From: Echinococcus granulosus
Lineage: Eukaryota > Platyhelminthes > Cestoda > Cyclophyllidea > Taeniidae
Assembly: GCF_000524195.1 (NCBI RefSeq)
Contig: NW_020170577.1
Coordinates: 22,574-83,592, forward strand
Length of the DNA: 61,019 bases
Reading direction: 5' to 3'
Shown here: positions 59,790 through 61,019 of the stretch, in pieces
Numbering within the stretch: position 1 is the stretch's first letter
How the letters are laid out: each line of letters begins with the position of its first letter
Translations under genes and position numbers: made by a program
Notes under the pieces: model-generated
Databases searched by the model: none
Seen by the model: only the letters and a program-made list of their open reading frames with translations
What the model was told of the DNA's origin: nothing

Positions 59790-61019
59790 CTAAAAAGCCA
59801 TGAGAATTTTCATGCCTCTTTTGGCGTGGCAAGAGTTTACGTCTGGTAAACAAACTTAGCCCTTCTTCTCACTAATCATTTACTCACCTACAATAACACC
59901 AGATCCCAGAAGTTTGTTGCATATTTTTATCAGAGATATACACCCATTGTTTACAAATTAAGAGACAATTGCTCTCGAAATGGTTTAAATATGACTAAAA
60001 TGTGCAAATAAATTACAAAATAGCATTCGAAAGAAAAGACGAATATAATAGAGCTCTGACCGCATGATGAATTTTGAGTGAATGGTGTAATGTGTAGTGC
60101 TTCCGCTCGGTTCTAATGAAATTCGCTATTAAATATTCTCGCTTCCCGAATAGATATTTAATTAGCTTCAGTTACTGTAAATGCAATTTGCAAGTGCAAG
60201 AATTAAATTGTGAGTTGTCAACAAGGAGAAAGCAATTCGTAGGTGGCTTGGGGAATGAATTAACACCCAGATATATGGAGACGGGTGGAGGAGAAGTCAA
60301 CTTAAGTATCATTCTCCATCAGTCGTTAAGGTGATCCACATACATCATTTGGAATGGATTGGACACAATGTGAAGTCCTAGTCTGCTAAGGTTATTGGCA
60401 GCCAAAACGGTAAGTGGGAAGTTGGCTCGGCAAACGAGCCTTTATCGTGCCAAATACACCTATGTACAGTCGCACTGTTTAATTTAGAAATCTGTCAACA
60501 AACATAAGAGGAGGGAGGGTGTAGAAAAAACCTTTTTTCTGATTAGTAAGCTTCCTTCCCCATCAAGATTTGTCTGTCAGTGTTCGTCTACTTGAACCGG
60601 TGCACTAGCGGGAACTCTCGTTGTTTAAGGGGCGAGAATCATTATAATTTGGATCAGGTATTACCAAATTTAAAGTGAAGTGCTTTATCCACGTAGTATT
60701 CACTCGTGTTTAATTCGATTGGGAGGTGAATCATTGAATTTTGGTGAAAGTAGCATGATTACGGAGCATGCGTTTGCAATGGATTGGTGTGCACGATTTT
60801 GTTTTGACTTGACGAGAATTCCGCAACCCCTATGCACATGATTCACACTGATCGCATTAGTCGCACTAAGTGCCTCTACTTGAGTCAAATCGTACCACTG
60901 GCACACCAATTCGAGGCAGGCGTCATTTATTACTGCCTACTGACATGGCATATAGAGGTCATTGTACTGGCTAGCAGTAAACACATTCTGTCGTTGACCG
61001 TTTTAATTGGGAAGCGAAA
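59790..61019 (+). repeat. Mosaic repeat, further module E copy running off the window
   Basis: Collinear with 55,490-56,240. Shared landmarks are TACACCCA near 59,940, TCTGTCAACA-ACAT-AGAGGAGG near 60,492, TGAACCGGTGCACTAGCG near 60,593, TATCCACGTAGTATT near 60,686, ATGATTACGGA near 60,755 and GCATTAGTCGCACTAAG near 60,855. Because E follows H here, the mosaic units may be arranged partly in tandem. The repeat continues past the window end. Confidence 0.6.

Overview
Kind of organism. The window reads as nuclear DNA of a parasitic flatworm, most likely a cestode with a large repeat-rich genome (inference). Three recognisable genes carry many introns. Seven of the 13 introns are complete at only 34-40 nt, with GT...AG ends and clustered toward the 5' ends, a pattern well known in flatworms. 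About 50 kb of the rest is old, gene-free repeat DNA. Two runs of exactly 100 N mark assembly gaps. All repeat boundaries and similarities below were judged by eye and are approximate.

Layout. 1-2,550: no gene seen. 2,708-3,620 (-): a complete three-exon purine nucleoside phosphorylase (279 aa). 3,621-4,279: a 659-nt divergent intergenic region holding a perfect 22-bp palindrome. 4,280-7,556 (+): a complete six-exon TFG-like gene (493 aa) with a PB1 domain, a coiled coil and a Pro/Gln-rich tail. 7,557-16,249: intergenic, with one LTR-flanked miniature element. 16,250-19,154 (-): a seven-exon lipid phosphate phosphatase of the PAP2 superfamily (276 aa; its last exon is uncertain). 19,155-61,019: no gene recognised, only degenerate repeats.

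The repeat region has two main components. The first is an LTR-like block of about 197 bp (TGTAATAC...CTACA), seen at least 15 times in both orientations. Several copies occur in pairs about 0.75-0.9 kb apart, like a TRIM (terminal-repeat retrotransposon in miniature). The best pairs show a primer-binding site resembling the complement of a tRNA-Leu 3' end and a purine tract before the second LTR. Several copies also carry an acceptor and a donor splice signal fused head to tail (CAG|GTAAG). The second component is a long mosaic repeat of 5-7 kb with no recognisable protein, in three main copies (28.2-33.5 kb minus, 43.8-49.6 kb plus, 52.6-59.6 kb plus) and several fragments. Both assembly gaps fall at the same point inside this mosaic, right after GGTCGGAGCA. 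Copies also share a conserved dyad, GTCAC-N6-GTGAC.

How the genes relate. PNP (purine salvage), TFG (ER exit sites) and the lipid phosphatase (phospholipid turnover) are housekeeping genes without an obvious shared pathway. PNP and TFG are head to head and may share a promoter region. No tRNA, rRNA or CRISPR was seen.
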